Notes under the pieces: model-generated | Seen by the model: the letters and a program-made list of their open reading frames with translations, nothing else | Told to the model about the DNA's origin: nothing | Database searches by the model: none | Translations under genes and position numbers: made by a program | Part shown: positions 61,287 through 64,000 of the stretch, piece by piece | Layout: every line of letters begins with the position of its first letter | How positions within the stretch are numbered: position 1 is the first letter of the stretch | Assembly (NCBI GenBank): GCA_000469685.2 | Contig: LS997566.1 | Location: 37,612,420 to 37,676,419, forward strand | From: Haemonchus contortus | Taxonomy: Eukaryota > Nematoda > Chromadorea > Rhabditida > Trichostrongylidae | Reading direction: 5' to 3' | DNA: 64,000 nucleotides

Positions 61287-62819
61287 CACTGGTGTGCAAA
61301 ACTTAGGGACAAAAGCAACTTTCGATGACTGAACCTCTGCCAGACGACAGAGCTCGATGGAATTTATACCATACAAAGGGAGGACCAGAACGGTATTGCA
61401 CAGGAAATAACCGGCAGAAAGTCGAAATAGAACTAGCAAATAAGGCATTTTTATCGAAAGGTACCGATTACACATAGTTCCTCACAACTTATCATAGCAC
61501 TTCAAAAAAAGCGACGCGGCTCCGAATAGGGTATGTGATCACCACGGACAGCAGTGAATGCTCTGCAACGCGATCCCATACTTTCCATGAGGTTGGAAGT
61601 GAGTTATTGTGGTAGGGCATCCCATTCCTCTATCAGCGCAATTGACAATTGCTGGATGGTCAGTGGTGCATTTGGACGCGCTGTAATGCCTTTACCCAAC
61701 GCGTCCTACACGTGCTTCATGGATGTCAGGTCGAGGGAACGGACACGTCACTACATTCGCTGGGTAAACTCTTGTGTAAAAAACTCTTCAACCTGAGATG
61801 TTCGATGCGGTCGCGCATTGTTATCCATAAAAATGAATTCAGGGCTCACTGCAGTCCTGAAAAGATACACATTAGGGAGGGGTTCCTTTTCACAGTAACG
61901 GCGACTGTTAAGGGTGCCACGCTCAAAAATCCGAAGGTTAGTACGGTTGCGAAGCATGATGCCTCCCCATACCATAACAACTCGATCACCAGAACGATCA
62001 AGTTCCACAACGTTTCTGAGAGAAGTGCGTGTCCTCAGCTCTGGCCATGAGGGTGTGTCCAGAATCACTGCTCAGACTGAATCTGCTCCCATCCGAAAAA
62101 GCAAACGGCCTCATTTCTCATCGGTCCGTTTATTATGCTACTGGCACCACCCTAAACCGTCTCGCCACTTCGCGAGGATCAAAGGAATCCTACGTAGTGG
62201 TCGACGGGCGAAGAGACCGCCACCGTGCAGTCGTCGTGCCACTGTAGTGCTTGGGATGGCTTGCTTTGAAATTCTGTTAAATGACATTGCAATCAAAGAA
62301 GCTGACTGACTTGGATCTCTTCTTGCCTACTGCACAATATAGCGTTCCTACCTTAGAGTAGTTGTTCGTGGTCGACCACCTCCTCTCCTTCGTGCAACAG
62401 TATAAGAGATTCGGAATGCTCTGCGTGCACTTGAAACAACGCTGTGAGCGATATAAGGTTCCTGACCGCGCTCGTCATGGTTCGACCTTTTTCGAGTTTC
62501 TCGATAATCCTTCTTCGTGCCAGGCCATCCAGACGATGTCCGCGGAATATGATGTATAGAAGGATAACACCACAGTACTTGGCAGCTACTGGCTGATTGA
62601 CAAGAAAATTTTTTTCGTACCTATCAGTTGCCTCGATTTGTGCGGGTAGCCATTTTTCTCGCTTTATTTGAACTATTCCTCCACCAAGGGATGTCCAACT
62701 ACCTGTGCATAACCGTCATAGTTCTAGCAATATAATCCCACACTTTCATTTATTTCCACCCAGTCCTCAATGTTTTATGTTACATTGTCCATCTCGTCCC
62801 TAAGTTTTGCACACCAGTG
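61287..62819 (-). mobile_element. Tc1-like transposon with dead transposase
   Basis: The ends are inverted repeats beginning CACTGGTGTGCAAAACTTAG, with TA at both flanks (61285-61286, 62820-62821). The 1533-bp element carries a broken minus-strand transposase. Readable parts: RISKQAIPSTTVARRLHGGG, then DRVVMVWGGIMLRNRTNL, FIFMDNNARPHRTSQVEEF (second Asp), and a worn C-terminal DALGKGITARPNAPLTIQQL. Stops interrupt all three parts. Confidence 0.92.
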
Positions 62820-62821
62820 TA

Positions 62822-63127
62822 GTACCTACCCTCAGTCCCTGGTAATCTACGATCACCTACGGTTGTATGAACTCCGAGCGAACTAACTGTTTTTCTCCTC
62901 GTCAAATTATTAGATGTAGCTTGAGTTACGTCAATTAGTTCAAACGGAGAGTACAGAAAATTGCACTCGTGAATGATAACGTAATCAGTACTTGCCTACT
63001 ATAATTAGTCTTTGCAAGCTTGTCCATAATTTATACGTGGGTGTGAACATCTCCCATGATGGACGAGCTCTGATAGATAGTAATCGTTCCTAGGATTGAA
63101 TTCGACTAAATTAACCTGAATTTAAGG
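62822..63127. other. No gene seen
   Basis: Spacer between the Tc1-like element and a SINE; nothing is recognisable. Confidence 0.5.
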
Positions 63128-63400
63128 AGCACGTGGGGTAGTGGCAGTGGCGTATCACATGCGCGTGGCCACGGGTTCAGATCCTAGATCGGCATCCGCC
63201 TAGGCCACCACGCCCTCCTTACCTCTGGGGTCAGTGAATTGGTGCCAGACTAGACTGGGAGGATCAATGCGTCGGGTGGCCACTGCAATCTATTGGATAG
63301 GCCATATACACATTCAAAACGATGCTAAGAATTGAATGGGCGTCAAGTGAGGGTGCTTATTCCTAGGACGGGATTAGTCTACGTCACCATGCGTTATTCG
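63128..63400 (+). repeat. tRNA-derived SINE
   Basis: GGGTAGTGGCAGTGGCGTA (63137-63155) resembles an A box, and GGGTTCAGATCC (63173-63184) a B box, with a longer tRNA-unrelated body after it. This is the layout of nematode SINEs. Confidence 0.55.
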
Positions 63401-64000
63401 GTCTAGACTCCAACTACACAAATATGAAAAAAATTTTAAAAGAAATTTGAATAACTAGAAAAAATTCTCACTACAAACTTCCATCCGAATGTTCAGAGAA
63501 CTGGTTTCACAGAATTGTACTTTGCATTGAAGAAATTAAAAGACAGGTTTGGGCTGGAATCTTGAGAAAAAAACTTTTCTCTACTTTAAGATATTATCTC
63601 GCTCTACCCGTTTCCACTTTTATAATTTATTTCGTTATTTACGTAGGTCTGTTTTCGACGTAGCTTCCTTCTGTTTAGTTTTCCATTTACAACTTGATTT
63701 ATACATATTAGACTTCTATTTTGATTTGAGGGTAGAGGGGGCGTCCATAAATAATGCTGGAGGTTTTGTACCCATTTTGATTTGTACCACCAATAAATAA
63801 GGACCAGACACCGAAAGGAGGGAAGGTGCTCTCCATCTAGGAATTTTCAGTATTCAAGCAGAAATCCCCGAATCCCTCCTGGTTCGTGGGTGAATCGCGA
63901 GTTTCTAAACGTTACTTCATTTCCAGACAAGCTTTGTTTGTTTTTGCTGACGTGTGCTCCTTTCATAGCATCATTTCTTGCTTAATTTGACCAAGGATTC
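63401..64000. other. No gene seen
   Basis: AT-rich end of the window. The frame 63549-63800 is low-complexity Phe/Tyr-rich and is not supported as a gene. Confidence 0.4.

Overview
The window looks like nuclear DNA from a parasitic nematode of the strongylid (hookworm-like) type. Evidence: short exons joined by TTTCAG-type acceptors, introns that keep phase, a major sperm protein (MSP) domain gene with several copies, a cysteine-rich CYSTM-like gene, and a heavy load of RTE retrotransposons, Tc1/mariner elements, Penelope-like pieces, MITEs and tRNA-derived SINEs. No bacterial-style operons, rRNA or CRISPR arrays were seen. Splice structures were read by eye from acceptor/donor sites and phase; no search was run.

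Layout. (1) 1-1051: 3' end of a seven-transmembrane receptor gene, plus strand. (2) 3021-9810: a multi-exon MSP-domain gene with a lysine-rich N-terminus; one of its introns holds a dead RTE copy that itself carries a 257-bp MITE. (3) 9.8-17.2 kb: copies 1, 2 and 5 of a family of small secreted Thr-rich/Pro-Gly-Trp-rich proteins, called PGW here. (4) 17.25-39.7 kb: two tandem copies of an approximately 11-kb segment, unit A (17251-28300) and unit B (28301-39715). Each holds a 540-550-bp satellite array, one PGW gene (minus) and one MSP-domain gene (plus). The MSP copy in A is readable; the copy in B has a 1-bp deletion. A carries a mariner and a very long TG array that B lacks; B carries an intact RTE that A lacks. 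(5) 39.8-47.9 kb: a CYSTM-like gene, minus strand, with a 5.7-kb intron and two alternative or duplicated last exons. (6) 48-64 kb: gene-poor, repeat-rich DNA with a Penelope GIY-YIG fragment, RTE fragments, a Tc1-like element and a SINE, plus two weak exon candidates.

The most notable items are the PGW family (five copies with shared upstream blocks, one with an internal duplication, one truncated), the intact 994-codon RTE whose 5' end folds as a hepatitis-delta-virus-like self-cleaving ribozyme ending exactly at the target-site duplication, and a MITE family with 9-bp target duplications that suggests Mutator-type mobilisation. The A/B duplication acts as a natural before/after comparison: insertions on one side have a matching empty site on the other.
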